A stretch of 14,301 nt of DNA from Prevotella sp. UBA6447 (GCA_002437115.1 DJOD01000005.1:1-14301); one strand, 5' to 3'; positions 1 to 7,996 are shown, numbered from the stretch's first letter. Notes: generated by a model not told the origin, from the sequence alone. Made by a program: numbers and translations.

Positions 1-40
1 CTATCTTATTTACAGTGCTTTGGCTTGATGTCTGTACCAT
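1..40 (-). CDS. 5' end of an unknown gene, cut by the window edge
   Basis: An ATG (complement of 38-40) opens a frame that stays open to the edge and reads MVQTSSQSTVNKI. Only 13 codons are visible, so no family can be assigned. Three things favour a real start over chance: the frame has the same direction as the two recombinases next to it, a Bacteroidota -7 element lies about 45 nt upstream (85-92), and an AAAAAGG purine tract sits just before the ATG. By position it would be a cargo or accessory gene of the same island, transcribed separately from the recombinases. It could still be a chance ATG. Confidence 0.35.
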   Translation of the reverse strand, partial: MVQTSSQSTVNKI

Positions 41-84
41 ATTTTTGAAACCTTTTTATTATATTTTTGGTTCTTGTTTGTCTG

Positions 85-115
85 CAAAGGTATAGCATTT
101 TCTTCTAAACGCCAA
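85..115 (-). promoter_or_regulatory. Bacteroidota-type promoter reading left
   Basis: On the minus strand the sequence reads TACCTTTG (complement of 85-92), matching the TAnnTTTG -7 consensus of the Bacteroidota primary sigma factor. A TTG (complement of 113-115) lies 20 nt upstream as a -33 candidate. It would drive the partial gene starting at 40. The 11 bases ctgcaaaggta at 82-92 recur exactly at 2887-2897, in front of the recombinase operon. Confidence 0.5.
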
Positions 116-169
116 CGTTTTTATTGAATATCCGTTTTTGAAACGCAATTTTGGCAAACTCGCAATAGG

Positions 170-1498
170 TCAGTCTATCAATTTCACCAGCTCACGTTTC
201 ATCTCGTTGTCGATTTCTCTGTAACGTGCAAAGGCTCGACTGCCATCTGTGTGTCCCGAAAGAGATGCAACAAGATTTGGATCTTTCACCTTCTTGTACA
301 GGTTGCCGATGAACGTCTTTCTCGCAGTGTGGCTTGTCGCAATATCGCAGATTGGTTTCTGTATAGGCTCACGAGTCTTGTTGTCAATAACAGTCACCAT
401 GCGGTCAATGCCGAGCAGTTTCAGAATTTTCTTGATCTGACGGTTGTATATGTTTTGGTTTATCTTTGGCAATAGCCTCGTTTCAAGGTCGGCATATTTG
501 GCAAGAATTGCTTTCGCCTTATCATTGAGCGGTACTCGGATGGTGCGTGGTTTGTGGTTCTTTGTCTTTTCAGCAATGTATTCCACAGCACCATCAACGA
601 TGTTTGCACGTGTCATCTTTTCAAGGTCTCCTACACGGCAGCCGATGAGACAATGAAACATGAATATGTCACGATATACTTGTGTGGATGGCGTTTCGTT
701 ACTGAGGTCGGCATAGTAGACTTCGTCACGCTCTTCAAGTGTCAGATAGAAAGGAGGACTATCCAACACCTTAGGCATCTCAAAGGTGGCGAAAGGGTCG
801 TTTGTCGTGATGTTATGCTTCAAACACCAGTTCACAACCGTGCGTATTCTTCTGAATATAGTATTGATGGAGTTTTCCGTTAGTTGGCGTGGTTTGAAAC
901 GCTCCTCTATGTCATCGAATATTTGAGGATAATGCTCATAATATTCAGCCTCGTTTACCAGATATTTATGAAACTCACGCAAGTCATCGGCTGTTATGGC
1001 ATCAAGTCGCATGGTGTAACCTCGTCTACGCATGATTTCCCTTTGGAAACGCTCAAAGTGCTGCAACTTACGTACGTTATGCTCATGATGCCTTATAGAT
1101 TCCTTTTCCATTGGGTGGTTCTCGGCATATTGTTGGCATTGATACACAAGACTGTATTCGTCACCTTTTCTGCCTTGGCGGATGTTGATGTTAGGATGAT
1201 GAAACTCCTCAATAACACTTTTTAGCCAACGGCTGTCCGCTCCATGATAATATTGTGCTGATATAAGTGCCGTTAAGTCTTGCACGGCTTTGTCGAATGC
1301 CGTGCGCTTTGCCTCCGCTACAAGAGCCACACGTGTCTTGTACCCCTGCCGTTCCGCGCTCCAATGATTAGGATTGATGGATAACTCGCTGACAGCCTTG
1401 ATGTCAGTCTTGCCGTCACGCACTCGGAAATATACGTGTGCCTGGTCGGTTATGTTGTTCTTAGCCGAGGTCTCTCGGATGAATGCAGTTACTTTCAT
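170..1498 (-). CDS. Tyrosine recombinase/integrase, Bacteroidota type (second gene of the pair)
   Basis: A 442-residue site-specific tyrosine recombinase. It would cut and rejoin DNA through a covalent 3'-phosphotyrosine link, for integration/excision or inversion of a DNA segment. The catalytic set is complete: R288 (GCRVGD), a candidate beta-hairpin lysine at K311/K313, H390-x-x-R393 (HTAR), H416 (SGH) and nucleophile Y426 (ARYREID). The N-terminal ~100 residues look like the arm-DNA-binding domain of Bacteroidota integrases, and ~115-230 is a helical SAM-like core-binding domain. Length is typical. It starts 44 nt after the stop of the homologous recombinase at 1543-2862, with no promoter visible between them, so they are probably co-transcribed. 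DNA target and element type cannot be read from the protein. Confidence 0.93.
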   Translation of the reverse strand: MKVTAFIRETSAKNNITDQAHVYFRVRDGKTDIKAVSELSINPNHWSAERQGYKTRVALVAEAKRTAFDKAVQDLTALISAQYYHGADSRWLKSVIEEFHHPNINIRQGRKGDEYSLVYQCQQYAENHPMEKESIRHHEHNVRKLQHFERFQREIMRRRGYTMRLDAITADDLREFHKYLVNEAEYYEHYPQIFDDIEERFKPRQLTENSINTIFRRIRTVVNWCLKHNITTNDPFATFEMPKVLDSPPFYLTLEERDEVYYADLSNETPSTQVYRDIFMFHCLIGCRVGDLEKMTRANIVDGAVEYIAEKTKNHKPRTIRVPLNDKAKAILAKYADLETRLLPKINQNIYNRQIKKILKLLGIDRMVTVIDNKTREPIQKPICDIATSHTARKTFIGNLYKKVKDPNLVASLSGHTDGSRAFARYREIDNEMKRELVKLID

Positions 1499-1542
1499 GC
1501 TGCTCTATATAATAATGTGAAACTGGAAGTTTGTATAAAATG

Positions 1543-2862
1543 TTAGTTGATGAGGTTCACAAGGTTGATTTTTGTTTCCTCGTCAATTTCTCTGTACCTT
1601 GCGAATGCTCTGCTGCCGTTGACATGTCCTGTCATGGAACTCACAAGTTCAGGGTCTTTCACCTTCTTGTACAAGTTACCGATAAAGTTGCGTCTTGCCA
1701 TGTGGCTTGTAGCGACATCACATATTGGCTTCTGAACCTCCTTTCCTGTGACGGTATCAAGGATAGTAACCATTCTGTTGATGCCACATTCTCGAAGCAC
1801 GGCACGAATGCCCTCGTTGTATTGATACACTTGCTTTGTCGGCAGAAGCTTTTCTTGCTTGCCATCGTAACGTTTCAGTATCTCTATAGCCTTTGTGGTA
1901 AGGGGAACGCTCACGGTCTGCGACCGTTTGCGCATGGTCTTGTGTGGAAGATACTGCAATATGTCACCGACCATATTGTCTTTGGTAAAAGAAAACAGGT
2001 CTCCGACTCTACAACCCACCATTGATTGGAAGATGAACAAGTCACGATACACTTCCAACTCTGGCTTGTTGTGTAGGTTTGCATTGTAAACCTTGTCACG
2101 TTCTTCTATCGTCAGATAAAAAGGTGTGCCTTGTACCGCTGCAGGAATAGTGAACGCATCGCATGAGCGGTTTGCTGTAAACCCCATCTTGATGCACCAA
2201 TGTCCAATAATACGCAGATGATGCATAATGCCGATAATCTGTGTGCTTGACATCTGCTTGGGAGAATGCATGCCAAGGTTGAACTGTTCATAAAACTCTG
2301 GGTAGTCATTGTAATGAATATATTCGTTTATGACATACTCTCTAAAATCAAGGTAGTCTTCGGGACGAATGGTCTCGCAATAGAGCGTAAAGCCTTCTTT
2401 TCCCTCTATTTCCCTTTTATAGGCTTCGTAGCGTTGGAGTTTCTTGATGGTTGGCTTATATACCAATGCTGACTTTGGACTCATAGGATGTTCCGTGATG
2501 TATTGCTCCATTCTCGACACAACAGTAGTCAATATCTCTGTTGACTTTGAAGTTGGATTAACACATTCATCAATCACATCCTTCATCCATGCAACATCAG
2601 CAGTCGCAGAGTTATACTGCTCGCTAAGAGCCGCTATAATGGCCTGCACCAAAACCTTGACTTTCTTCTGTTCGTCAGATGGTACTTTCTTCGTCCTCCG
2701 GTAAGAAAGCGTATCATTGTCCCAATAATCAAGCATAACCTCAATGTCGGAACGGACTTTGAGGTCAACATCCTTGTCCCGAAGTCGGAAACAAATATTG
2801 GCTTTTGTGGGAACATCCTTTTCCTTGGATTTATATTCCTTTGTAGTGACGGTAATCTTCAT
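1543..2862 (-). CDS. Tyrosine recombinase/integrase, Bacteroidota type (first gene of the pair)
   Basis: A 439-residue recombinase, clearly homologous to its downstream neighbour over the full length. Shared blocks include GCRVGDL, ICDxATSHxAR, FIGNLYKKVKDP and GSRAFARYREID, while the N-terminal DNA-binding part has diverged. Catalytic residues are all present: R285, K308 (candidate), H387-x-x-R390 (HMAR), H413 (TGH) and Y423. The layout is the usual one of arm-binding N-terminus, SAM-like core-binding domain (~110-230) and C-terminal catalytic domain. A TACCTTTG promoter element (2890-2897) lies about 28 nt upstream of the ATG. Base composition is visibly more AT-rich than in the genes from 3117 onward, which suggests transfer. 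The role could be integrase of an integrative element or one half of a two-recombinase inversion system. Confidence 0.93.
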   Translation of the reverse strand: MKITVTTKEYKSKEKDVPTKANICFRLRDKDVDLKVRSDIEVMLDYWDNDTLSYRRTKKVPSDEQKKVKVLVQAIIAALSEQYNSATADVAWMKDVIDECVNPTSKSTEILTTVVSRMEQYITEHPMSPKSALVYKPTIKKLQRYEAYKREIEGKEGFTLYCETIRPEDYLDFREYVINEYIHYNDYPEFYEQFNLGMHSPKQMSSTQIIGIMHHLRIIGHWCIKMGFTANRSCDAFTIPAAVQGTPFYLTIEERDKVYNANLHNKPELEVYRDLFIFQSMVGCRVGDLFSFTKDNMVGDILQYLPHKTMRKRSQTVSVPLTTKAIEILKRYDGKQEKLLPTKQVYQYNEGIRAVLRECGINRMVTILDTVTGKEVQKPICDVATSHMARRNFIGNLYKKVKDPELVSSMTGHVNGSRAFARYREIDEETKINLVNLIN

Positions 2863-2889
2863 ATTTCCTGTGCTTTTTTATTTCTGCTG

Positions 2890-2897
2890 CAAAGGTA
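2890..2897 (-). promoter_or_regulatory. -7 element of the recombinase operon promoter
   Basis: The minus strand reads TACCTTTGC here, matching TAnnTTTG, about 28 nt before the ATG at 2862. No good -33 TTTG is seen at the expected distance. Confidence 0.55.
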
Positions 2898-2967
2898 ATA
2901 TCTTTCCCGTGAATGTTCCCATACATCCCCAAAAAACTTTGATTCGTTTAAATCTATTTATGATTTG

Positions 2968-3007
2968 GTTATTTGCAGTTTCTTTCCTTATTATCAGTTG
3001 TTTGCAG
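2968..3007. repeat. Imperfect 11-bp direct repeat upstream of the recombinase genes
   Basis: gttatttgcag at 2968-2978 and gttgtttgcag at 2997-3007 differ at one base and start 29 bp apart, close to three helical turns. They lie about 70-110 bp upstream of the recombinase promoter. They could be arm-type binding sites for a recombinase, or chance in AT-rich DNA. Confidence 0.3.
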
Positions 3008-3116
3008 ATGCTATCATTAAATTTTATCAAGTAAAATCAAGCTCGTTTTAGTATATACAGTTTCCACGCTTATCTTTGAGATAGAGCTGCTTGGAATAGC
3101 GTAGCGCCATTGTTTC

Positions 3117-4052
3117 TTACCTCACGAGGGAGGGGCGTCCAAAGACATACGACAAGCGAGTCTTGTCGAGCGTGAGGGCGATGACATAGCTGCCTGCCAC
3201 CCCCAATGCAACGGTGGCCACGACATGGGCGAAGCCTGTGGGATCGAAAGTGAAGAAGGGTACTGCATGCTTGGCGGCCATGGTGAAAATGGGGTGGAAA
3301 AGGTAGACAGGTAGGGTGTTGCGGCCAAGAAACCCTGCCCAGCGTAACAGTTGCTGGCTTTTCATGGCGGTGAACACGCGCGGCACGAAAGACAGGAACG
3401 AGAACGACAGGATGCAAGCCGAAAGGAAATGCCAGTCGTGATAGCCGCTCCAGCAGGCCAAGGTGGCAAAGGGAATGATTGTCCAGAGCGAGGGGCGGAA
3501 CAGCTCGTCAATGCGCTTCCCCATGAGGCGCACGCCGACCCCCATGGCATAGAAGGCCGCATGGGTGGCGCTGAGCAACGGCGTGTACTGGGCGGTGAGT
3601 ATGAGCAACGCGGCGAAGACGCTCATCTGTGCGGCCGTTCCAATGCGGCGCAAGAGACGGAACGACACATAATAATAGGTGCCGCAAATCATCATCGTGT
3701 GGAAAAACCAGTAGGGTCCAAGTGGCTTCACGAAGATGACCCGCAGCAGGGTGGGCAGGTCGAAACGTTCGATGCCGTCGCTCACGGGAAAGAGTGTAGT
3801 GACATAAGCATAGCCTGTGACCATGATGACGTAGGGGAGTGCGATCTTCCCCAGGTATCTTGCAAACTCCGCTACCGTGCGCTCCACTTTCACCAAGTAA
3901 GCGGTGAGCAAGAGGAAGGTAGGCATGAAGAAGCAGTTGATGAAAGCTTTTAGGTCGGGATGGAGCGTGGTGAAGTGGATGGTGTGAACCACGATGACGA
4001 GGCATATCAGCACGGCACGCTGATAGTCGATGGCGTTGTATCGAGCTTTCAT
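3117..4052 (-). CDS. Acyltransferase-3 family integral membrane protein
   Basis: A 311-residue polytopic membrane protein of the acyltransferase-3 (OafA/WecH-like) family, which moves acetyl or other acyl groups onto sugars or other hydroxyls at the inner membrane. The signature R-x10-H is present as R12 and H23 in the first membrane segment (YQRAVLICLVIVVHT). Further hydrophobic helices run to the C-terminus, including a GxNTLPVYLFHPIF-like segment typical of the last third of the family. I chose the ATG at 4052 because it overlaps the TGA of the GH105 gene as ATGA, the usual arrangement for translational coupling; an in-frame ATG five codons earlier (4067) is possible. The length is slightly short for the family. 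Coupling to a GH105 hydrolase suggests a carbohydrate substrate, but the acceptor is unknown. Confidence 0.85.
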   Translation of the reverse strand: MKARYNAIDYQRAVLICLVIVVHTIHFTTLHPDLKAFINCFFMPTFLLLTAYLVKVERTVAEFARYLGKIALPYVIMVTGYAYVTTLFPVSDGIERFDLPTLLRVIFVKPLGPYWFFHTMMICGTYYYVSFRLLRRIGTAAQMSVFAALLILTAQYTPLLSATHAAFYAMGVGVRLMGKRIDELFRPSLWTIIPFATLACWSGYHDWHFLSACILSFSFLSFVPRVFTAMKSQQLLRWAGFLGRNTLPVYLFHPIFTMAAKHAVPFFTFDPTGFAHVVATVALGVAGSYVIALTLDKTRLSYVFGRPSLVR

Positions 4053-5179
4053 TTGTCTTTCTGGCAAAGAAGGTAATACTCAGTAGTGCCGAGTAGGAAG
4101 CAACCCGTTCCGAAGTCTTCAAAGTCGGGCGCGGAGGTGTAGGTGACAGGCTGCCCGTCGGACGGTTGCTTGCCTGTGCCCTGCACATACCCCAGGAAGC
4201 CGCTGGCGTGTAAGCATTTTTGTTCCATGCCCATCCATGCTCGGTCGGCCGCAGCTCGGTAGTCGCTGGCTTTCAGCAACCCGTTTCGCAAGCCCCAGCT
4301 AATGCCGTAGAGGAAGAGGGCGGTGCCCGTGAGCTCGGGGCCTTCGTAGTTTGTGGAGAGAAGGCTCACGTTCCACAGCCCGTCCTCGCGCTGGCAGTCT
4401 TTGATGGCGCGGCTCATGGCCAGGAAGTCTTTCCGCAGTTCTTTGTATCGCTTGTCTTTCTTGTCGAGCTGGCTCATGACGCGCACCAGAGCGGCGTAGA
4501 CCCATCCGTTGCCCCGGCTCCAGTAGCACTCCTTGCCATCGGGTTCATGGTAGGGCGGCACGAAGTCCTTGTCGCGGTACCATAGTCCCGTTTTCGTGTT
4601 GAAGCATCCGCCACCGCACTCGTTGCGTGTCCAGCGGTAACAGTTCATGGCATAGTCCATGTAGCGGTTGTCGGCTGTGTGGCGGTACATCATCGCGTAG
4701 AGCGGCATGGCCATCTGTATGGCATCGACCCATGACCAATAGTCGTGCCGTCTACTTGCCATCTGCCGTTCCAGGTTGTCCTTCACGGGTGCGAGGTGGT
4801 TGCTGTCGCCCGCTGCAAGGTAAGGTGCCAGCTCCATGTAGGTCTGTGCGCAGCACTGGTCGTCGGCATCGGTCGTCTTGACTCCGTTGCGCGGCGACCA
4901 TCGGTGAAAGCGCGCCCAAGCGAGGGCGTAGTCCACGTAGTCCTGTTGCGGGTCGATGGCTTGGAGAGCCATCAGCCCTTCGTAGTAGACAGCTCTTGTC
5001 CATAGGCTGCTTGGCCTTACCTTGCGCACGTAGGTGGGGCGCGTGGGGTCGGCATACTTGTCCATGAAGTAATGGTTGGCCTTGCGGGCTGCGGCCAGCA
5101 CGTCGTTGGGCCGCTGGGCCATGGCTGTGGCCGCGAGGAAAATGGCTGCGGCCAGCAGAAGATATCGTCGGATGGTCAT
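4049..5179 (-). CDS. Secreted GH105 unsaturated uronyl hydrolase
   Basis: A 376-residue glycoside hydrolase of family GH105 (YteR/YesR-like, related to GH88). These enzymes remove the 4,5-unsaturated uronic acid that polysaccharide lyases leave at the non-reducing end of pectic rhamnogalacturonan and similar oligosaccharides, by hydration of the double bond. Residues 1-21 form a signal peptide ending ATAMA|Q, so the enzyme is likely periplasmic. Family marks: DADDQ (D106/D107), WVDAIQMAMP with candidate catalytic D152, WSRGNGW (220-226), the ELTGTALFLYGISWG block and the C-terminal FEDFGTGCFLLG. It shares an ATGA overlap with the acyltransferase gene downstream. No SusC/D pair or lyase is visible nearby, so the exact substrate (pectin, or another uronate-containing glycan) stays open. 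Confidence 0.9.
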   Translation of the reverse strand: MTIRRYLLLAAAIFLAATAMAQRPNDVLAAARKANHYFMDKYADPTRPTYVRKVRPSSLWTRAVYYEGLMALQAIDPQQDYVDYALAWARFHRWSPRNGVKTTDADDQCCAQTYMELAPYLAAGDSNHLAPVKDNLERQMASRRHDYWSWVDAIQMAMPLYAMMYRHTADNRYMDYAMNCYRWTRNECGGGCFNTKTGLWYRDKDFVPPYHEPDGKECYWSRGNGWVYAALVRVMSQLDKKDKRYKELRKDFLAMSRAIKDCQREDGLWNVSLLSTNYEGPELTGTALFLYGISWGLRNGLLKASDYRAAADRAWMGMEQKCLHASGFLGYVQGTGKQPSDGQPVTYTSAPDFEDFGTGCFLLGTTEYYLLCQKDK

Positions 5180-5207
5180 GGTATGTGTTGTATTTGTTTA
5201 TAAGTCA

Positions 5208-5215
5208 CAAAGGTA
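5208..5215 (-). promoter_or_regulatory. -7 element of the GH105-acyltransferase operon
   Basis: The minus strand reads TACCTTTG here, matching the TAnnTTTG consensus, about 29 nt upstream of the GH105 start codon. No clear -33 TTTG is present at 19-21 nt. Confidence 0.5.
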
Positions 5216-5300
5216 CGTTATTTATCCCAAACAGAAACCTCTCTCACTTCTTTTTTTAATCTTTTCGTGTCAATGGCAGCTTAAACAAAGAGAGATAGTC

Positions 5301-5893
5301 ATGACAAAATATGTTTCTTTTGCAACGATGTTGCTTGCGGCTTTCGTCTTCGGCTCATGCAACGATGACACTGTGCCCGCCCTGCCGCAAACGCTGGAGA
5401 TAGTGGCCACGGAGACAGCATTGCCAAGCGAGGACGGACGATACCACATACAAGGCAGCGAGCTCCATTGCTTCAATGCCATTATCTACTACGACCCCGA
5501 CAATCCGGGCACTTGGCGTTTTGCCATAGGCGAGGACAGCTCGCTGTCAGGTTCTGGCTGGGATGTGACGGGCCCGTCCTACATCAGCAGCAATCGCGAC
5601 CTTACGGACCTTTATGTCATTTCAAACGAGCCGGACCACAAGACACTGGGCACTGCCGACCGGGGAAGGTTGCGAGGAAACACAACAGGGGCAGGTGTTA
5701 CGGCTTCCTACTGGGAGGGGCTCATCCGCAAGACGTACGTGTATGGTAGCCGGCTCGAAACTCGTACTTGAAGATAGAAAATACGGTGGCTGCCACTTAC
5801 CGTATGACCGTCGTGGTGGCTGATGCGTTGGGTCACTTGCTCACTCTCGCAGGCGAGCAAGTGGTGGATATAAGTCCTATTGGCAAAAATTGA
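5301..5893 (+). pseudogene. Frameshifted surface lipoprotein gene, unknown function
   Basis: The ATG at 5301 opens a lipoprotein: hydrophobic signal, lipobox FGSC with Cys20, then NDD, acidic residues directly after the cysteine as in Bacteroidota surface-export signals. The reading frame ends after 156 codons at TGA 5769-5771. In the -1 frame a further 44 residues run on to TGA 5891-5893 with strand-like content (NSYLKIENTVAATYR, then MTVVVADALGHLLTL). That frame has a TAG at 5747-5749, so the break lies between 5750 and 5768. One missing A in the run at 5758-5760 would join the frames into a 197-residue protein. No slippery heptamer for programmed frameshifting is visible. I do not recognise the family. 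It is divergent from the GH105 operon. Either a real mutation or a read error explains the break. Confidence 0.7.
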
Positions 5894-6028
5894 AAATCCT
5901 ATAAAATCTCTTATGGCCAAAGGGGACGTTGGCTTCCTGTCGTGAACGCGCGCCAACCAGGTGCGTGGTTGCGATAGTTATAATTTGCTAAATGTTTCTG
6001 GTGGGCGAAAGATTACAGGCTGTTTTCT

Positions 6029-6058
6029 TTTGCCGTTCAATTATTATTTGTACTTTTG
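6029..6058 (+). promoter_or_regulatory. aspS promoter
   Basis: TTTG at 6029-6032 and TACTTTTG at 6051-6058 match the Bacteroidota -33 and -7 elements with 18 nt between them. Transcription would start near 6065, leaving a leader of about 28 nt before the aspS ATG. Confidence 0.6.
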
Positions 6059-6092
6059 CCACCAGATAAATTCTAATTCGTAACATAAGGCT

Positions 6093-7847
6093 ATGTACAG
6101 AACGAATACATGCGGAGAGTTGCGCCTCTCCGATGCCGGTAAGGAAGTGACCCTGGCCGGATGGGTACAGCGCACGCGCAAGATGGGCGGCATGACGTTT
6201 GTTGACCTGCGCGACCGCTACGGCTTGACGCAGCTGGTGTTCAACGAGAGCGACAACAAGGAGCTCTGTGACAGCGCCAACAAGCTGGGACGCGAATATT
6301 GCATCCAAGTGGTGGGTAAGGTGTCGGAACGCGAGAGCAAGAACGACAAAATGCCTACGGGCGACATTGAGATACTCGCAGAGAAGTTGACCGTGCTCAG
6401 CCCAAGCCTCACGCCTCCTTTCACCATTGAGGACAATACGGACGGAGGCGACGAGTTGCGCATGAAATATCGTTATCTCGACTTGCGTCGGGCTGTCGTG
6501 CGCAAGAACCTGGAGTTGCGCCACAGGATGACCATCCTCATCCGCAACTTCCTCGACAGCCAGCAGTTTATGGAGGTGGAGACTCCGGTGCTCATCGGTT
6601 CCACCCCAGAGGGCGCGCGTGACTTTGTGGTGCCCTCGCGCATGAACCCCGGGCAGTTCTACGCCCTTCCGCAGAGCCCGCAGACGCTGAAGCAGCTGCT
6701 CATGGTGGCTGGCTTCGACCGTTATTTCCAAATAGCCAAGTGTTTCCGCGATGAGGACTTGCGTGCTGACCGCCAGCCTGAGTTCACGCAGGTCGACTGC
6801 GAGATGTCTTTTGTCGACCAGGATGACGTTATCAACCTCTTTGAGGAAATGTGCCGCATGCTTTTCAAGGAGATACGTGGCGTGGAGTTGCCCAAGCCCC
6901 TTCAGCAGATGACGTGGCACGAGGCCATGCGCCGCTTCGGCAGCGACAAGCCCGACCTCCGCTTCGGCATGGAGTTTGTGGAGCTCAAGGATGCTTTCCA
7001 GGGCAAGGGAGACTTCAGTGTGTTCAACGAGGCTAAATATATAGGTGGCATCTGTGTGCCAGGCTGTGCTGACTACAGCCGCAAGCAGCTCAACGAGCTG
7101 ACCGACTTCGTGAAGCGTCCGCAGGTAGGCGCCCAGGGACTGGTATACATCAAGTATAATGCAGACGGTACCGTGAAGAGTTCCGTCGACAAGTTCTACT
7201 CACCTGAGACGCTTGCCGAGATTAAGCAGGTCATGGGTGCCAAGGACGGCGATCTTGTGTTGATCCTCTCTGGCGACAACGCCAACAAGACACGCGTGCA
7301 ACTTTGCTCGTTGCGCTTGGAGATGGGCGACCGTCTGGGTCTGCGCGACAAGAACGTGTTCAAGTGCCTATGGATTATCGACTTTCCGCTCTTCGAGTGG
7401 AGCGACGAGGAGCAGCGCCTGATGGCTACGCACCATCCTTTCACCATGCCCAATCCCGACGACATCCCCTTGCTCGACGAGCACCCTGAACAGGTGCGCG
7501 CCAAGGCTTACGACTTCGTGTGCAACGGCGTGGAGGTAGGTGGCGGCTCGCTTCGCATACATGACACACAGCTCCAGGAAAAGATGTTTGAGGTGCTCGG
7601 TTTCACACCCGAGCGTGCAGAGGCACAGTTTGGTTTCTTGATGAACGCCTTCAAGTATGGTGCGCCACCTCACGCAGGCTTGGCCTTCGGCCTCGACCGT
7701 TTCGTGAGCATCCTCGCCGGCCTTGACAGCATTCGCGACTGCATCGCCTTCCCGAAGAATAATAGTGGGCGTGACGTGATGCTTGATGCTCCGAGTGAGC
7801 TTGACCCCAAGCAGCTTGAGGAGCTGAAGCTTGAAGTGAAACAATAA
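6093..7847 (+). CDS. aspS: Aspartyl-tRNA synthetase
   Basis: A 584-residue class II aminoacyl-tRNA synthetase that charges tRNA-Asp with aspartate in the cytoplasm. The N-terminal ~105 residues are the OB-fold anticodon-binding domain (LAGWVQRTRKMGGMTFVDLRD). The catalytic domain follows with TPEGARDF (171-178), motif 2 FRDEDLRADRQPEFTQ (218-233) and motif 3 GLAFGLDRF (529-537). The segment between about 290 and 420 is the GAD insertion typical of the bacterial enzyme. The length fits the bacterial form. The C-terminal IAFPKNNSGRDVMLDAPSEL is a strong family mark. It is transcribed alone from its own promoter and ends in a hairpin-rich gap. It is an essential, vertically inherited gene and serves as a compositional reference for the neighbours. 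Confidence 0.98.
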   Translation: MYRTNTCGELRLSDAGKEVTLAGWVQRTRKMGGMTFVDLRDRYGLTQLVFNESDNKELCDSANKLGREYCIQVVGKVSERESKNDKMPTGDIEILAEKLTVLSPSLTPPFTIEDNTDGGDELRMKYRYLDLRRAVVRKNLELRHRMTILIRNFLDSQQFMEVETPVLIGSTPEGARDFVVPSRMNPGQFYALPQSPQTLKQLLMVAGFDRYFQIAKCFRDEDLRADRQPEFTQVDCEMSFVDQDDVINLFEEMCRMLFKEIRGVELPKPLQQMTWHEAMRRFGSDKPDLRFGMEFVELKDAFQGKGDFSVFNEAKYIGGICVPGCADYSRKQLNELTDFVKRPQVGAQGLVYIKYNADGTVKSSVDKFYSPETLAEIKQVMGAKDGDLVLILSGDNANKTRVQLCSLRLEMGDRLGLRDKNVFKCLWIIDFPLFEWSDEEQRLMATHHPFTMPNPDDIPLLDEHPEQVRAKAYDFVCNGVEVGGGSLRIHDTQLQEKMFEVLGFTPERAEAQFGFLMNAFKYGAPPHAGLAFGLDRFVSILAGLDSIRDCIAFPKNNSGRDVMLDAPSELDPKQLEELKLEVKQ

Positions 7848-7886
7848 GAATTAACAAAACAAATAGAATTTTTTTCATATGGTATT

Positions 7887-7909
7887 AGGCTCATTGGAGC
7901 CTTGTTTTT
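7887..7909 (+). terminator. Rho-independent terminator of aspS
   Basis: AGGCTC (7887-7892) pairs with GAGCCT (7897-7902) around a 4-base loop and is followed by TGTTTTTA. It lies about 40 nt after the aspS stop. Confidence 0.6.
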
Positions 7910-7966
7910 AGGTTTTTTAGTAATCTTACAGTCGCTGTGAAGCGATGAAAAGATAAAATTTAATGG

Positions 7967-7996
7967 AGTTTTGGCCTCCGTGAGGAGGCTAAAACT
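7967..7996. repeat. 13-bp hairpin with GTGA tetraloop
   Basis: AGTTTTGGCCTCC (7967-7979) pairs fully with GGAGGCTAAAACT (7984-7996), with one G-U pair, around the GNRA-type loop GTGA. The A/T-rich base on both sides lets it act as a terminator in either direction. The GNRA loop is also common in structured RNAs. Confidence 0.6.

Larger units (their letters stand above)
2863..3116. other. AT-rich gap between the recombinase operon and the acyltransferase gene
   Basis: This stretch is strongly AT-rich and no convincing gene lies in it. It holds the recombinase promoter and an imperfect 11-base direct repeat (2968-2978 and 2997-3007). It separates the AT-rich recombinase segment from the GC-richer genes to the right, so an attachment or inversion site could lie here. 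No tRNA gene and no strong terminator hairpin for the acyltransferase gene were seen. Confidence 0.5.

Noticed and set aside
2744..3034. 96-codon plus-strand frame with a hydrophobic C-terminal part in the recombinase leader
   Set aside because: It begins inside the recombinase gene on the opposite strand and its hydrophobicity follows from AT-rich DNA.
3508..4188. 226-codon minus-strand frame overlapping the acyltransferase and GH105 genes
   Set aside because: It runs in another frame across two well-supported genes and is rich in His, Pro and Arg with no recognisable domain.
5757..5771. Programmed -1 frameshift in the lipoprotein gene
   Set aside because: No slippery X-XXY-YYZ heptamer or downstream stem is visible at the joint, so mutation or read error is likelier.
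5988..6920. 310-codon open frame on the minus strand opposite aspS
   Set aside because: It lies opposite a certain gene, is rich in His, Leu, Val and Arg as antisense frames of GC-rich genes are, and shows no domain or start signal.
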